Source of the DNA: Heterohyrax brucei
Taxonomy: Eukaryota; Chordata; Mammalia; Hyracoidea; Procaviidae
DNA length: 64,000 bases
Assembly (NCBI GenBank): GCA_028571685.1
Contig: CM053146.1
Span: forward strand, 61,599,431 to 61,663,430
Reading direction: 5' to 3'
This document shows positions 21,701 through 33,275 of the stretch, in pieces. The notes under the pieces were generated by a model. It saw nothing but the letters and a program-made list of their open reading frames with translations. It had not been told where the DNA came from and made no database searches. The translations under genes were made by a program, and so were the position numbers. The number at the start of each line of letters is the position of its first letter. The stretch's first letter is position 1.

Positions 21701-23039
21701 TCATTCTTCATGCATTCAAAAGAAGTGAAGATGACCAATTGCCCTTCAGAATCCCCCACCTAGATTTATTGTGCCTTCCTGTTCCTCACTTACCCTCATA
21801 TCTAATTCTTCAGTTCTGAATTTGATAGAAAGATAGCCCTTTGTGATACTGAGCAAAATGTATCAAGTTTGATTATTGTTTGTGTTCTTTTTCTTGATCT
21901 CCTTGGATGTGCCATGCCCTGTGACAGGAAAAGATATTAGCTCTTTGCTTTTCCCAAAATCTCCTTGACCAAAGTGGGCTTGCTTTGGAAAGTATATTTG
22001 GAAAGCATATTTAACAAAGATAGTTCACGTGGACCATTGCAAGGATTGTCAGTGACATGTAAAAGCTGTTTCTCAACCTCTTGCAAAACACAATTCCATC
22101 CAAGTGAGAGCTGAAAAATATTTCGGTTTTTCTAAGAAAAATCCCATAGACCCGACAGATTCGGTGTCATCCAAATATTCCACACGCAGTTTCACTTCAT
22201 TGCTCATGTCTATTTAAGCGATTTTTTGAAAGCTGTAATTACATAAACAGAGAGCCTCCCACACTCTGACAAGTGGAAAAATACATATTAACTCCAGACA
22301 AAATGTGGGTGGCGGTATCTTTTTTTTCCTTTCAGCAAGCTTTCTACTGTCAAAAACGGTGGAACACTACTGCAAACAGCAATAAGTCACTGAAGTCTTT
22401 CATATTAGAAATTACCTTGCAGTTCTCCTAGGATATACTTTTACTTTATTACTTTTCTTGGGTAATGTGAGAGATGAAACTGCAAGGCTCTTTAATGCTT
22501 CCTGCTCTGTCGGATGGTATCATTCCATTCCCTTTCTAAAATACTTCTACTTGTAAGTTAGCTAATTAGGGAAATGCGTGTTGTGTTTCTGTTAGAAAAT
22601 ACAACAATGTGGGTTCCTTCTGAAAGTGAAATTCTTGGTCATTTGAATTACATGGTTGTGGTGGCATGAGGGCAATAAAAAAAGACAGAAAAGATATAAA
22701 GCTGTTCCCTTGTTTTCAAGCTAGGTAAATCTGAGTAGTTCTTGTTGACATCAATGTCAAAAACAAGATCTCAAACTAAATGCAGATGTAAGAATTAGCA
22801 TTGGTTTAACCACTCATCTTGGAATAAAGTTACCTTTTAAATAGTTCACTTATTTAGCTATTCAGTGATAACATAACTGTTTAGTATTTACCAGGTAAAT
22901 GTTAGGTAAAAACTAACATAATGAAATTAAGATGGCCATGGAAAATTACCAGCAATGAGTAGAACTATGATTAGAATCTAGTTAGCATGGCTTCAGAGTC
23001 ATACTTTTCAACTACCATGCTGCTAGTCAAAATTTTGAT
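21701..23039. other. Repeat-poor sequence
   Basis: No interspersed repeat was recognised over about 1.3 kb. The 21990-22330 part has balanced composition and no repeat signature, so it could be an old conserved non-coding stretch. This is a guess from absence of repeats only. Confidence 0.45.
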
Positions 23040-23235
23040 CAATTTTATTGGAAGTTTAGTCTCAAGCATTATTCTAAGACCTTTGTATTTATTATCCCAA
23101 ATAATCCTTACCATAGCTTTATGATTGTTCAGATGATGGAACTGAGGCATGGAAGCATTAAATAACTTGTCCAAATTTAGAAGCAATTGGTAGACCAGTG
23201 ATTGAAACAATGACAATATGACATGAGAATCTGTA
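23040..23235 (-). repeat. MIR SINE, minus
   Basis: 'aagcattattctaagacctt', 'tttattatcccaaataatcc', 'gatggaactgaggcatggaa' and 'aataacttgtccaaatttag' follow the MIR core order in reverse complement. Confidence 0.75.
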
Positions 23236-23606
23236 TTCTCCATTATATCAAGAAAATGTAGTAGGTCTGTACTCTAGGAAAGTCACCATATTTTGCACTG
23301 CAGTTTCATAGATAGCACCCCTGTCTGGAAGGAGGTTAGAATCCGGTTAAGGAATCAGGCAAGTAAGCCAGGTTTATAGTCATTACTTCTCTTTATTTCT
23401 TCCCTTTCCTCTCTTAAATGCTTATACTTTCTGCTGTCAAGATTTCATTACATCAAAAGAAAAATAACAGAATGAATAACAACCGATCCACCTCTCACTC
23501 CAAAATGTTGAAACTGACAAAGGAAGGGAGCAGATGGCACAATGAATTACTTAGCATGGCCCTTCTAGACAGTCTTTGTAACTCACAAACAACGATTGAG
23601 TGGGAC
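23236..23606. other. Unassigned sequence
   Basis: No recognised feature. Confidence 0.4.
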
Positions 23607-24245
23607 TGTATAAAATGAGGCTTACGGCACCCTACCTAGGGGACTGGTTGGTTTTGCCATTCTGCTAGGCTTAAAATAAGCCATCTTGGAAGTAGGAAGA
23701 GAAGATCTCAACACCACTAAGAAAAAGAGCCAGGAGTGGAGCACATCATTTGGACCCGGGCTTCCTGTGCTGAGAAGTTCCTGGAATTAGGAGACTCAGA
23801 GAAAAAGAGAGAGCTGTGTCACCAAAGACATCAAGAAGCTGTGACCGATAAGTGGCATCAGAAGAGACCAGCAGCAAATGATGCAGTATGCTCTGTGGCT
23901 CATGGAACCAAAAACCTACATATCTTCAGACTTTGGCTTCCTGGGGCCAACTGAGGTACTTTGGGGTACTTATTAGTAGAGTTTTGTAGAACTTGCCAAA
24001 GTAGAGAAGGGGCTGAGAAGCCAGAGAGTGGCATGCCTGAAGGCACACCTGAGAAGAGTCGGTCTGGATTGAAGAATTATATCCTGATCCTGAATCTACC
24101 CTTTAACCTGTTACTTTCCTAATAAATCCCGTAACTGTAACTATCGTCTATGAGTTCTGGGTGGACACTGCAGCAAAGTATAAAACTCAACAGAGGAGAG
24201 TACCATGGGAGAGACAGAATGGGAGAGTTGAAGATTTTTTATTTA
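23607..24245 (+). mobile_element. LTR-like element (ERVL-type, uncertain)
   Basis: It contains 'attctgctaggcttaaaata' then 'agccatcttgg' near the left, 'accctttaacctgttacttt' then 'cctaataaatcccgtaactg' (a polyadenylation signal) and 'tatgagttctgggtggacac' towards the right. This is the layout of an ERVL-type LTR with U3, AATAAA and U5. Boundaries are approximate, and one candidate is tgta at 23607 to aaca at 24193. The 72-codon frame inside is not a gene. Family assignment rests on memory of similar afrotherian repeats. Confidence 0.55.
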
Positions 24246-24364
24246 CATTTAGAGATCTGAATTTACAGTAAGACACAACAGAGAATTACAGTTGCTGATT
24301 TACCCAATACTCTGTCAAATTTGTGTTAACATGTCTAGAATACGCATGGACCAACAGCGGATTA

Positions 24365-24566
24365 AAAAAAAAAAAAATCAAACCCCTTGCCATTAAGTCG
24401 ATTCTGACTCACAGAGATGCTATAGGACAGTTATAACCGCCTCACAGTTCTGTAGTCTTTACAGGAGCAGGTTGTCCCATCTTTCTCCTGAGAGTAGCTA
24501 GTGGGTTTGAACTGCTGGCATTTTGTTTAACAGCTGAGCTCTTAACTGTCGTGCCAACAGAGCTCC
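24365..24566 (-). repeat. AfroSINE long variant, minus
   Basis: A-run, then 'ttgccattaagtcgattctg', 'tctgtagtctttacaggagc', 'agctagtgggtttgaactgc' and 'cgtgccaacagagctcctta'. Complete. Confidence 0.9.
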
Positions 24567-25154
24567 TTACTGGCTCCAGAGGCAGTGGTTTTGGAAGGAA
24601 CATGCAAGTAATCTCAGGCAGGGAGAATGTTTTCTATGCAACCCAAAGATCAAGATACAATAAATGGATCAAGTCTGCTAGACTGCATCATCTCTACAAG
24701 GAATAACAGGAGTGTCTGGTCAGCGGGACTGTAGATTGGCAAGAAACTGAAACCTTTAACTTGCTGCAATTTTGGAAGTGTTTAACAACTAACGTTCTTC
24801 ATCCTAGTTAAAACAACATTTCTTAGCAGACAGAGGGTACTGATGTAACCAAAACTAGAAAAAATGTGGCATTAACTTAGAAGTCAAGTAGTAGGAATCC
24901 AAGAAAAAATATAGCAAGCTTGGCAGCTGGGAATCAATATTGCACAGTAGAAAATGCTTTATAAAACTTCAACCAGTGGCAGAATGGAAGAAAGCGTAGG
25001 TGCCTTTGGGACTAAATTGTGTAGGGAAGTTGTTAGAAAATGTCAGAATGTTATGCGCTGCTGCCTTTAGCATGATGCTATCAGAAAGACATGAGTAGAG
25101 AATCATCTTATTTTAGGTTGAGACTAAAGAACATAAATTCAAGAGCCTTGGGGA
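24567..25154. other. Unassigned sequence
   Basis: No recognised repeat or exon. Confidence 0.4.
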
Positions 25155-25308
25155 AAAATCATTGTCGTTGAGTCAATTCTGACTTATAGTGACCCTGTAG
25201 GACAGCACAGAACTGCCCCATAATTTCCGTGGAGTGCCTAGTGGATTTGAACTGCTGACCTTTTGGTTAGCAGCCCTAGCACTTACCCACGATGCCACCA
25301 GAGTTTCC
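25155..25308 (-). repeat. AfroSINE, minus
   Basis: 'cgttgagtcaattctgactt', 'gcctagtggatttgaactgc' and 'ttttggttagcagccctagc' then 'gatgccaccagagtttcc'. Complete. Confidence 0.9.
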
Positions 25309-25384
25309 AAGAGCATATTTAGTTGGAAACAGTATTTATTTTTGGAGCCCCAAATAGCACTAGAGATAAACTTAAACACAATTT

Positions 25385-26345
25385 AGAGCATCAGCAGTCA
25401 TCTGTTGAGGCCTAGATGTACAGTTACCAATTATGTTGTTGAAAAAGGTATTTGTAACAAGTAAGTTGTTGGTCTTGCAAAATTCTATCATTTCTATCAC
25501 TAAAGCCATATTTTCCAACTACTGATCTTCTTTGTTTCTGACGTTTACACTCCAATCACCAAAGCATCCGAGTGCATGTTCAATCAATTTTGGACTGTGG
25601 AAGTTGATATAAACGTTCAATTTCTTCTTCTTCAGCATTAGTGGTTAGTGTTGAAACTTGAATAATAGTCATATTAATTGGCCTTCTTGTAGACATGTCG
25701 ATATTATCCTGTAACTGGCAGCAATAGTCGTCAGGATAGATCTTGAAATATTCTCTTTAAAGATGGACGCAATGCCTTTTTTCTTCAATTTCTCATTCCC
25801 AGTACACTAGACATCTGATTTTCTGACTCAAAACGGGCAACACCAGTCCATTTCACCTCAGTAAAGCCTATGATAATGATCTTTAGGCATTGCTTTTTTA
25901 CTATTTTCCATTTTTCTAGTCTTATATTTTGTACATTTTATGTTCCTATTGTATGTTTGCAGTTGTTTGTTCTGCTTTTTGAGTCCTGCCACGTCAGCAA
26001 ATGTAGGTCCTGAAAATTTGACTCCATTCACTTCATTAAGGTTGACTCTACTTTGTGGAGGCAGCACGTTCTCAATTGTATTTTGAGTGTCTTCCAGCTT
26101 GAGGGACTCGTCTTTTGGCACTGTATCAGACAACGTTCGGCTAATGTCTGTTTAAGTTTTTACTTGGCAATTTTTCACAGGTAGAGTGTCAGCTCCTTCT
26201 TCCTAGTCTTAGTCTGTACACTGTTTTGAAATCTGTTCACCAAAGGTAACCCTACTGGTATTTGAAATACCTGTGGCATAGATTCTAGCATCACAGCAAC
26301 ACACAAGTTGCCACAATAGGATGAAGTGACAGATGAGTGGCGGGG
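25385..26345 (-). mobile_element. RTE/BovB-like LINE fragment (5'UTR and endonuclease)
   Basis: Minus-strand translation gives MSTRRPINMTIIQVSTLTTN followed by AEEEEIERLYQL (ATG near 25699), then FGDWSVNV, then EMIEFCKTNNLLVTNTFF. These match the RTE-clade apurinic endonuclease: INI/TIIQ, TTDAEEEEIE, GDWNAKVG, LIEFCQEN. The right end (26165-26345) is the upstream region, with 'actggtatttgaaatacctg' and 'tagcatcacagcaacacaca'. Stops and frame changes show it is dead. The reverse transcriptase half is missing. A 91-codon frame at 25858-26133 is probably part of the degenerate element. Confidence 0.8.
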
Positions 26346-26574
26346 GTGAATCATTAGGGGACTTCAGCTATCCCCGTAAAATCTGTTTGAGGAATATTCC
26401 CGACTTTCAGCTCTGTCACATTACTTTATTCATCTCTTTATGGATCATTTCATTTTGGGACACTCTCTAGAAGTAGGAATTAGAGTGCAACATTACTAAG
26501 TTACAAAGTAAATTTCTTTGGCCTTGATTTTACCTGTTACAAAAAGGTAGTCCTTGTGTACTACAGAATCCTCA
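26346..26574. other. Unassigned sequence
   Basis: No recognised feature. Confidence 0.4.
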
Positions 26575-26790
26575 TTAAATAAGCATTTGTTGTCCACTTC
26601 CTATTATTCAGGTCTGTGTTAAAGATGTAGAGATGATTGAGACACATTCCTGTTATTGAGGAGTTTAAGAATCTAGTAAACAGGAAGCCATGTAGCTGTG
26701 TATAGAGAGCACAGTATGAACACAGGAGCCAGAGCTGTAATCCTGCCTAGGAGTGTTCTATAGGAAAATGAGAAGTTTAAACATAGGTGT
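26575..26790 (-). repeat. L2 fragment, minus
   Basis: 'taaagatgtagagatgattg', 'attgaggagtttaagaatct' and 'agtaaacaggaagccatgta' parallel the reversed L2 3' region (tacagcagtgaacaaaac, catggagcttacattctagt). Diverged. Confidence 0.5.
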
Positions 26791-26809
26791 GAAAAAAAAT
26801 GGAGAACAA

Positions 26810-26862
26810 GATATAGATAGATGGTAGATAGATAGTAGACAGACAGATATGTAGATATGAAA
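26810..26862. repeat. (GATA)n-type microsatellite
   Basis: 'agatatagatagatggtaga' then 'tagatagtagacagacagat', an imperfect GATA/GACA repeat. Confidence 0.85.
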
Positions 26863-27052
26863 GCTCCAATGACCTCTTCAGAAGTAGTAAAATCTGGTCA
26901 CTAAAAAGATCTAGCCATCTTAAAGCAAGGCATCAAAAGCTGTGGCCAACTAAGAGACTCCTTAATGTTATCTGGATATTTTTGTGTGATTTCTGCTTAA
27001 AACTTTTGGAGTTAATACCCAATTTGTTACAACTATAGCTAACATTCCTAAG

Positions 27053-27232
27053 GAGTCCTGGTGATATAAGAGTTTAGTTTCACTAGTCAGACTCATCCAG
27101 TGGCTCTGTCAAAAAAAAGAAAAAAAATCTGATGATCTGATCCTGTAAAGATTAAAGTCAAGTAAACTCTATGGGACAGTTCTATTTTGCCTTAGTGGGT
27201 TGTTCTAGGTCAAAAACTGACTTGGTGACAGT
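27053..27232 (+). repeat. AfroSINE, plus, diverged
   Basis: 'aaggagtcctggtgatataa' begins the copy, 'ctatgggacagttctatttt' is in the middle and 'aaaactgacttggtgacagt' forms the tail. The tRNA-like part is strongly altered and contains an A-rich insertion. Confidence 0.7.
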
Positions 27233-27237
27233 AATCA

Positions 27238-29455
27238 TTAACTTTATATGAAAAGGGAAGAGGCCCCAGATAAGTAAAGCACTACTGAAGAAGAAGAAAG
27301 TAGGAAGACTCATGTTACCTACCTTCACAACCTACTATATAGTTACAGTACTATCAGTACCTGGTACTGGTATAATGACAGATACATTAACTAATGGAAT
27401 AGAATTGAGAACTGAGATATAAATCCATCCACCCATGGTCATTTCATATGCAACAAGAACCCAAAGTCCATCGAATGGAGAAAAAAGACAGTCCTGCTGG
27501 CAAAGCTGGGCATCCGTCAGCAAAAAAAAAAAGGTGGGGTGAGGGGGGACTGGGAGAAATAAGACCCATATCTCACACTATACACAAAAACTAATTCAAA
27601 CTGGATCAAAGACCTAAATATAAAACCCCAAATAAATATCATAGAAGAAAAAATAGGACCAGTGCTATAGGCCCTAAAATCCAGCATTAATAGGACAAAC
27701 CATAGCTAACAACACACAAATTTTACAAGATAAGCTAGATAACTGGGATCTTCTGAAAATTAACCACTTTTGATCACCAAAAGAATTTACCAAAAGTGTA
27801 AAAAATAACCCACAGGCTGGTAAAATTTGGGGGCTTTACAAAATCCAACAAAGGTCTAATCTCTTAAATCTACAAACAAGTTCAACACCTCTACAACAAA
27901 ATAATAAATAATCCAATTGAAAAATGGAGAAATGAAACGAACAGACCCTTCATCAAAGAAGATGTCCAAGAGGCTAACAGGCACATGATGAAATGTTTGT
28001 AATTAGTAGTAGCTGTTACAGAAATGTGAATCAAAACCACAATGAGATACCATCTCACCCCAACATTACTGGCATGAATTAAAGAGGGGAAAAACAAACA
28101 GAATATAACAAATGCTGGAGAGTCAGCGGGGAGACTGGAATTCTTTTTCACTGATGGTGGGAATGCAAACGTACAACCATTCTGGAACATGATGCAGTGC
28201 TTCCTTAGAAAGCTGGAAATAGAAAGGCTGTATGATTAAACAATCTCACTCCTAGGAACGTACCCTAGATAAATAAGAGCGGTCACACAAATAAACACAT
28301 GCATACTCCTGTTCACTGCTGCATTGTCTAGAATAGCAAAAAAGGGAAACAACCTAGATGCCCATCAACAGATGAATAGATAAAAAACTATTGTACATAC
28401 ACACAATGAAGTGAAACACAACAATAAAGAACAATGATGAATCTGCAAAGCATCTCACAACATGGAAGAATATGGAGGGCATTTTACTGAGTGAAATACG
28501 TCAATAACAATAGGAAAAATATTTTATGAGACCACTACTATAGACACTCATGAAAAGGTTTACGTACAGAAAGAAACAATCTTTGATGGTTACAAGGAAG
28601 GGGAAGGAAGAGGAGGCAAAAAACACAAAAAAGACAACAGATAAGTAGTAACATTGATGAAGAGCAAGACAGTACACAACACTGGGATGAATCCAGGTAA
28701 CATGGGTAAGAGAAGCCGATGGAAGCACCATAGACATATCTAAACTCCCTGGGAGACCAAATTACTGGGCTGAGGACTGGGGATCATGGTCTTCGGAATA
28801 TCTAGCTCAGTTAGTATAATATAATTATTACATTTTACTTTGGTGTGCACTGTCTGGGGTCTTAAAGGCTTGTGAGTGGTCTTCTAAGATACCCCGCTGG
28901 TCTCATCTCAAGAGTGTAGAAAACTAAAAACCCAAGGGAGTGATTCAGCCCAAAGATGGATGGACTGCAGCTACCTTGGTCTCCACCAGACTGAGTCCCA
29001 AACACCCGGATGGTGCCCAGCTACTACCGCTGAGTGCTCTGACGGGGATCAGAATAGAGAGTCCTTGACAGAGCTGGAGAAAAATGTAGAACAAAATCCT
29101 AACTCATGAAAAAGACCAGCCTTATTAACTTGACAGCCTGGAGAAACCCTGAAAGCACAGGCCACAGATAACCTTTCAGCTCAGTAACAAAATCGTTCCT
29201 GAAATTCACATTTCAGACAAAGATTAGACAGGCCCCTAACACAAAATGAGACTAAAAGGGAACACCAACCCAAAGGCAAGGGCTAGAAGGCAGGAGGGGA
29301 CAGGAAAGCTGGTAATAGGGAACTCAAGGTTGAGAAGGGAAAGTGTTGACATGTCATAGGGTTATTAACTAATGTCATAAAACAGTATATCTACTAACTG
29401 TTAAGTGAAAAGCTAGCTGGTTCTGTAAACTTTCATCTAAGATACAATAAAAAAA
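27238..29455 (+). mobile_element. 5'-truncated L1 LINE, plus strand
   Basis: Starts inside the ORF2 C-terminal region ('cagtacctggtactggtata'). It runs through standard landmarks ('aatgagataccatctcaccc', 'cagatgaatagataaaaaac', 'aacaataaagaacaatgatg') and a 3'UTR ('gggctgaggactggggatca', 'ctggggtcttaaaggcttgt') to 'ctttcatctaagatacaata' followed by A residues. ORF2 is disrupted by stops. The 3'UTR is homologous to the minus-strand L1 at 11.6-12.6 kb. Open frames on the minus strand here are shadows. Confidence 0.9.
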
Positions 29456-29840
29456 TATGTATATGTATACCTACATACATATGACAACATTTTTTGGAAA
29501 ATTGACTCAATAGCACCTAATAACAATAGCTAGTATTTCTGCCCTCAGAGCTCCTCTGTTTCCCATTTTTGTTTCGTTAGTTCTTCATCATTCCTCAGTT
29601 GAAGGATTAAGTGCATTTGATTTCTCCTCTATCATTCCCACATACCAATGCAGCTTTGTCCTTCATTCAGGTTCTCTGGACTTTATGCTTGCCCGTGCTC
29701 CTGAAACAGCCTCCCAGGTCCTACCCCTGCATTTTCCCCACCTGATTCATTATGATCTTTGTCATATAAATATCCCAATAGCCTTATTTTAACTGTGTCA
29801 TGCTTTTCTTTTTCGGTTCTTTTTTGGCCAAGTATTACTT
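29456..29840. other. Unassigned sequence
   Basis: No recognised feature. Confidence 0.4.
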
Positions 29841-29844
29841 ATAT

Positions 29845-29985
29845 TCAGGCTTTGATTACACTGAGTCTATTTTGTCTTCAGTAAAATGAGAGTAATACTA
29901 TTTTGTAAGTTTCTCGAAAGGATTACAGGGCGAAGGGCTCAGCTCATAGTGGGAGCTCAGTGTTCACTTGTTCACAGCTCCCTTT
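29845..29985 (+). repeat. MIR SINE, plus
   Basis: 'ttgtcttcagtaaaatgaga' then 'gtaatactattttgtaagtt', 'cgaaaggattacagggcgaa' and 'tcatagtgggagctcagtgt' follow the MIR core (cagtttcctcatctgtaaaatg, gaggattaaatg, tagtaggcgctcaataaat). Confidence 0.7.
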
Positions 29986-30031
29986 CAGAACTATGACTGT
30001 GTCAGGAGAAGGTTCTTCCTCTGTGCGATGA

Positions 30032-30239
30032 GTAAAAACCAAACTCAACCCATCACCGTCAATGCTACCTCACAGTAACCCTAAAGGACAGAGCAGACCT
30101 TCCCCCCAGGGCTTCCAAGGCTATCAACGTGTAAGGAAGCAGTCTGTCACACCTTACTCCCATGGAGTAGCTGGTAGGTTTGAACAATCTGCGTTTCAGT
30201 TAACAGTTCAGTGCTTTAACCATCTCACTATCAAGTTTC
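30032..30239 (-). repeat. AfroSINE long variant, minus
   Basis: 'aaaaaccaaactcaacccat', 'accctaaaggacagagcaga', 'ccatggagtagctggtaggt' and 'ttaaccatctcactatcaag'. Complete. Confidence 0.85.
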
Positions 30240-30437
30240 TTTCATAATATGTGCTTGAGATAATACTTCAGCCTGACCTCTGACCCCTTCCCTGGAAAAT
30301 AGACATTCTCCTGAAATGGTCTCCCAGGTATCATCCTTACCTTTCAAACACTGTCTTGAGCAGCAGCAGAATTGTTTGATTTCCAGTAAACATCCTAAAC
30401 AGACGCCAATATAAAAGGCAGTTTTTCTGGATATCGA

Positions 30438-30600
30438 AAAAAACCAAACCAAACCCATTGCCATTGAGTCAATTTTGACTCATAGTGACCCTGTAGGACA
30501 GAGTAGACTGCTCTATAGAGTTTCCAAAGAGCGCCTGATAGATCTGAACAATCATCTGGTTAGCAGATGAAGTACTTAACCATTAGACCCCCAGCATCTC
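30438..30600 (-). repeat. AfroSINE, minus
   Basis: 'aaaccaaaccaaacccattg' then 'ccattgagtcaattttgact', 'ctatagagtttccaaagagc' and 'atctggttagcagatgaagt'. Complete. Confidence 0.9.
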
Positions 30601-30715
30601 CTTTCTGGATAAGACTTTGAATTAGAAGACTAGTCCCACCTGGCCTTTTATTTTCTGATTCTGGGAAAGTTACTTAATCCTTTGAGATACTTTCCTTATC
30701 TGCAAATTTTAGGTC
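30601..30715 (+). repeat. MIR SINE, plus
   Basis: 'gattctgggaaagttactta' then 'atcctttgagatactttcct' and 'tatctgcaaattttag' match the MIR core. It directly follows the AfroSINE. Confidence 0.65.
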
Positions 30716-30719
30716 TTTA

Positions 30720-31060
30720 TTGCTGTTGTTTTCAACTTTATTTTTTATTGTGGTGAAAGTATATGTGACAAAATATATATCTGCTCAACAATGCCTGCGT
30801 GTGCAATTCAGTGACTTGTAGAAACTGCACAGCCCTTCTCAACATGCTTTTCTAAATCATTCTATTTCATTAATACAAACCCAATACCTCCTTATGCAGA
30901 AACTCCCCTTCCCCACTTCTGGTAACCGCTAGTAATCTTGGGTTTCTAGATATTTGCTTACTTCAGATAGGTGAGCTCGGACAACGTCCTTCTGTGACTG
31001 ACTTATTTCTTTCAGTGATCTGCTTAGTTTTTAAGGTTACGGTGATACTCAGATGAGCTC
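30720..31060 (-). mobile_element. L1M 3'-end fragment, minus
   Basis: 'ttttattgtggtgaaagtat', 'gacaaaatatatatctgctc', 'gcaattcagtgacttgtaga', 'cttctggtaaccgctagtaa' and 'tgtgactgacttatttcttt' follow the order of an antisense L1M 3'UTR. Confidence 0.65.
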
Positions 31061-32065
31061 ATGTGTGTGAACACACTTGGAAACAGTAATGGGATATACA
31101 AGTATGTACTAGCTTTCTTACCCAACACAAGCTTGTGCAGTTTGGCTCGTCTATTTGATTTTTTCCCAACAGATTTACCTTTCTAATTACAGGCAGTTCC
31201 TTACTAGCAGACAGGTTGTATTCCAAAATCTAATTTGCTAATTGGTTGTTAGAAGCTCATCACACATTCTCCCTTAGAAATGATGTTATAAATGGAATAG
31301 TTCATTTCTGAAGCAATCTTAGGATGACTACTTAGCCCCAAATGTAGTTGAAACACTATACACTTGCTATAAAAACAGTTGGAAACACTATCATAACATA
31401 AGTCATGCAAATGATAAAATAATAAAAATAAATGAGTTTAATTTCTCCTTAATGCTGGCATTTAATGACCAGGAGACCTGCTTAGAAAAGGGTAGCTATT
31501 AAAACGAGTGGAGGTCCCAACGAGAGTTTGACCAACGTGCTTGTTACTTACCATGATGACAAATTTCAAAACCCATATCCTTCCACTTATCGTCATAACT
31601 TTCATGCTTAGCAATCACTATCTAAGTAAGGAGGAGGAGCAGGGGATTACAAAGGGAGCCCCAAGAGAGGAACTACAGGTCAGTAGAATCGGAAGATGGA
31701 TGGGGAGAGAAAAGAAAGAACTAGAGACCTAGAGCATTTAGGAAAAAACTTGAAAATAACAGAGAAAGGCAGAACGACGTGAATTCAGCTGGGGGGCAGG
31801 GAGAGAGAGAGAGAGACGGAGAGAAAAGTACTGAAGAAAGAGTATGTTATCTATTTTTAAAAGTATTTTGGAGAGTTAACACAACCGAGTCAGTCAGTGC
31901 TACCAAGAGGTCTCCAGGGTTTGCATCAGCTCTGGGGAGCGAGGGGCCTCCGTCGGGTGGGTGGACAGAGGAAGCAGGAACAGACACGTGGCGGCTGAGG
32001 TATGAGTTAGACATTTATTACTGAATACTGGTGAGTGTGAAAGTCAATAATTTAATTAACACTAA
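31061..32065. other. Unassigned sequence with (GA)n
   Basis: No family was named. A (GA)n run lies at 31800-31827. An 81-codon open frame at 31779-32024 overlaps the purine-rich repeat and is not credible as a gene. Confidence 0.45.
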
Positions 32066-32146
32066 GCTCCTTGAATACTCTGGGGGTCAGTTCTACCCTG
32101 GCCCCTAGGGTCGCCATGAGTCGGATCCGACTCGACGGCACTTGGC
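32066..32146 (+). repeat. AfroSINE 3' half, plus, CpG-rich
   Basis: 'gctccttgaatactctgggg' is followed by 'cagttctaccctggccccta' and a tail with five intact CpGs that includes the 16-base perfect palindrome gagtcggatccgactc (32118-32133). The head is missing. The preserved CpGs suggest a younger subfamily ending in ggcacttggc. Confidence 0.85.
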
Positions 32147-33275
32147 TAAAGTTATTTAAGGTAGATGGTATCAAAGAAGAAGAAGAAATTAGCCAAAGAT
32201 GAAAATATTTAACTGTATAGTACCCATGGGGAACTGATATACAGCCGTTTGAGAGATGTCTAATTTATAGTGCAATAGAAAAGTGTTTTCCACTCAAACA
32301 TTAAATATTTATCATAACACCTGATGCGTATAAAGACCTCTAGGGCAGTGAATAAAAAGCTGGTTGTTAAAGTAAGGGCAAACTCTCTTCCAACAGATCT
32401 ATCCTCTCTCTAAAGGTCACCAAGGACTTCCTCATTGTCACATTCAATTAACTACTATTCAGTAGGAATATTTCTGATATCATGGCTTCTAGGCGATAGC
32501 TGTCTCTTGGCTCGTATGACTGTGTTTTCCTGAGTCGACACCTTTTTCTCAAGTCACCTCTCTCTTCAATTTTTGAGACTTTTCATCCTCATCCCTAGCT
32601 TTTCTGTTTTTCAGACTTTTGAAATTCTTTTACTTCTCATTTGCAAATGCTTTGTAAACCATGTGACCCACACTCATGATTCCAACTACTGTGTATAGAC
32701 TATAACATACACATTAATAATAAGCAAATCTCTATCTCCCACCCAACCTGCTTTCTTTTCCCCAGCCCCCCCAAAAAGAAAGAAGATGAAAAGGAGAAAA
32801 AAAATAAGAAATGCAGGAAGTCTTCTGTATTCAAATGGGAAATAAGCCAGAGAGTTTAATAAGTAACTCCCACTTTCCTTTCTTCTGCAATGCCACAGTT
32901 TTGAACATTTAGAAAGCTGAAGTGCATTAAAAAGGAGAGATAATTTTTCTCTGTATTTTTTAATATTGTGCTCAGAAACTGAAATACAATAATTTATCTT
33001 ACAATTAGCCCTTTTATTACTTCCTTATTATTTGCACTGTAAGTTGCCATGTTAAGAAGCTCATAGTACATTTTACAACATTCCTGACAAAGAAGGCTTT
33101 TAGTTGAGTTTTGAAAATCAAAATATCCAAAGTTCCAGAATAAATTTTAATTATATTTTTCCTGTCTATGAAACTTAACTAGGAACTTTTTAAAGGAGAG
33201 TATTAATTACAACCCCCTTCCCAGTATTTTATCTTTAAACATAAAATCTCCCTATGTGTCTAGTGTCCTAGTATA
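32147..33275. other. Unassigned, repeat-poor sequence
   Basis: No interspersed repeat, exon or RNA gene was recognised. Confidence 0.45.

Noticed and set aside
31170-31400. Possible Tigger-like DNA transposon ('caggcagttccttactagca')
   Set aside because: The start resembles some DNA transposon ends, but no matching inverted terminus, TA duplication or transposase sequence was found.
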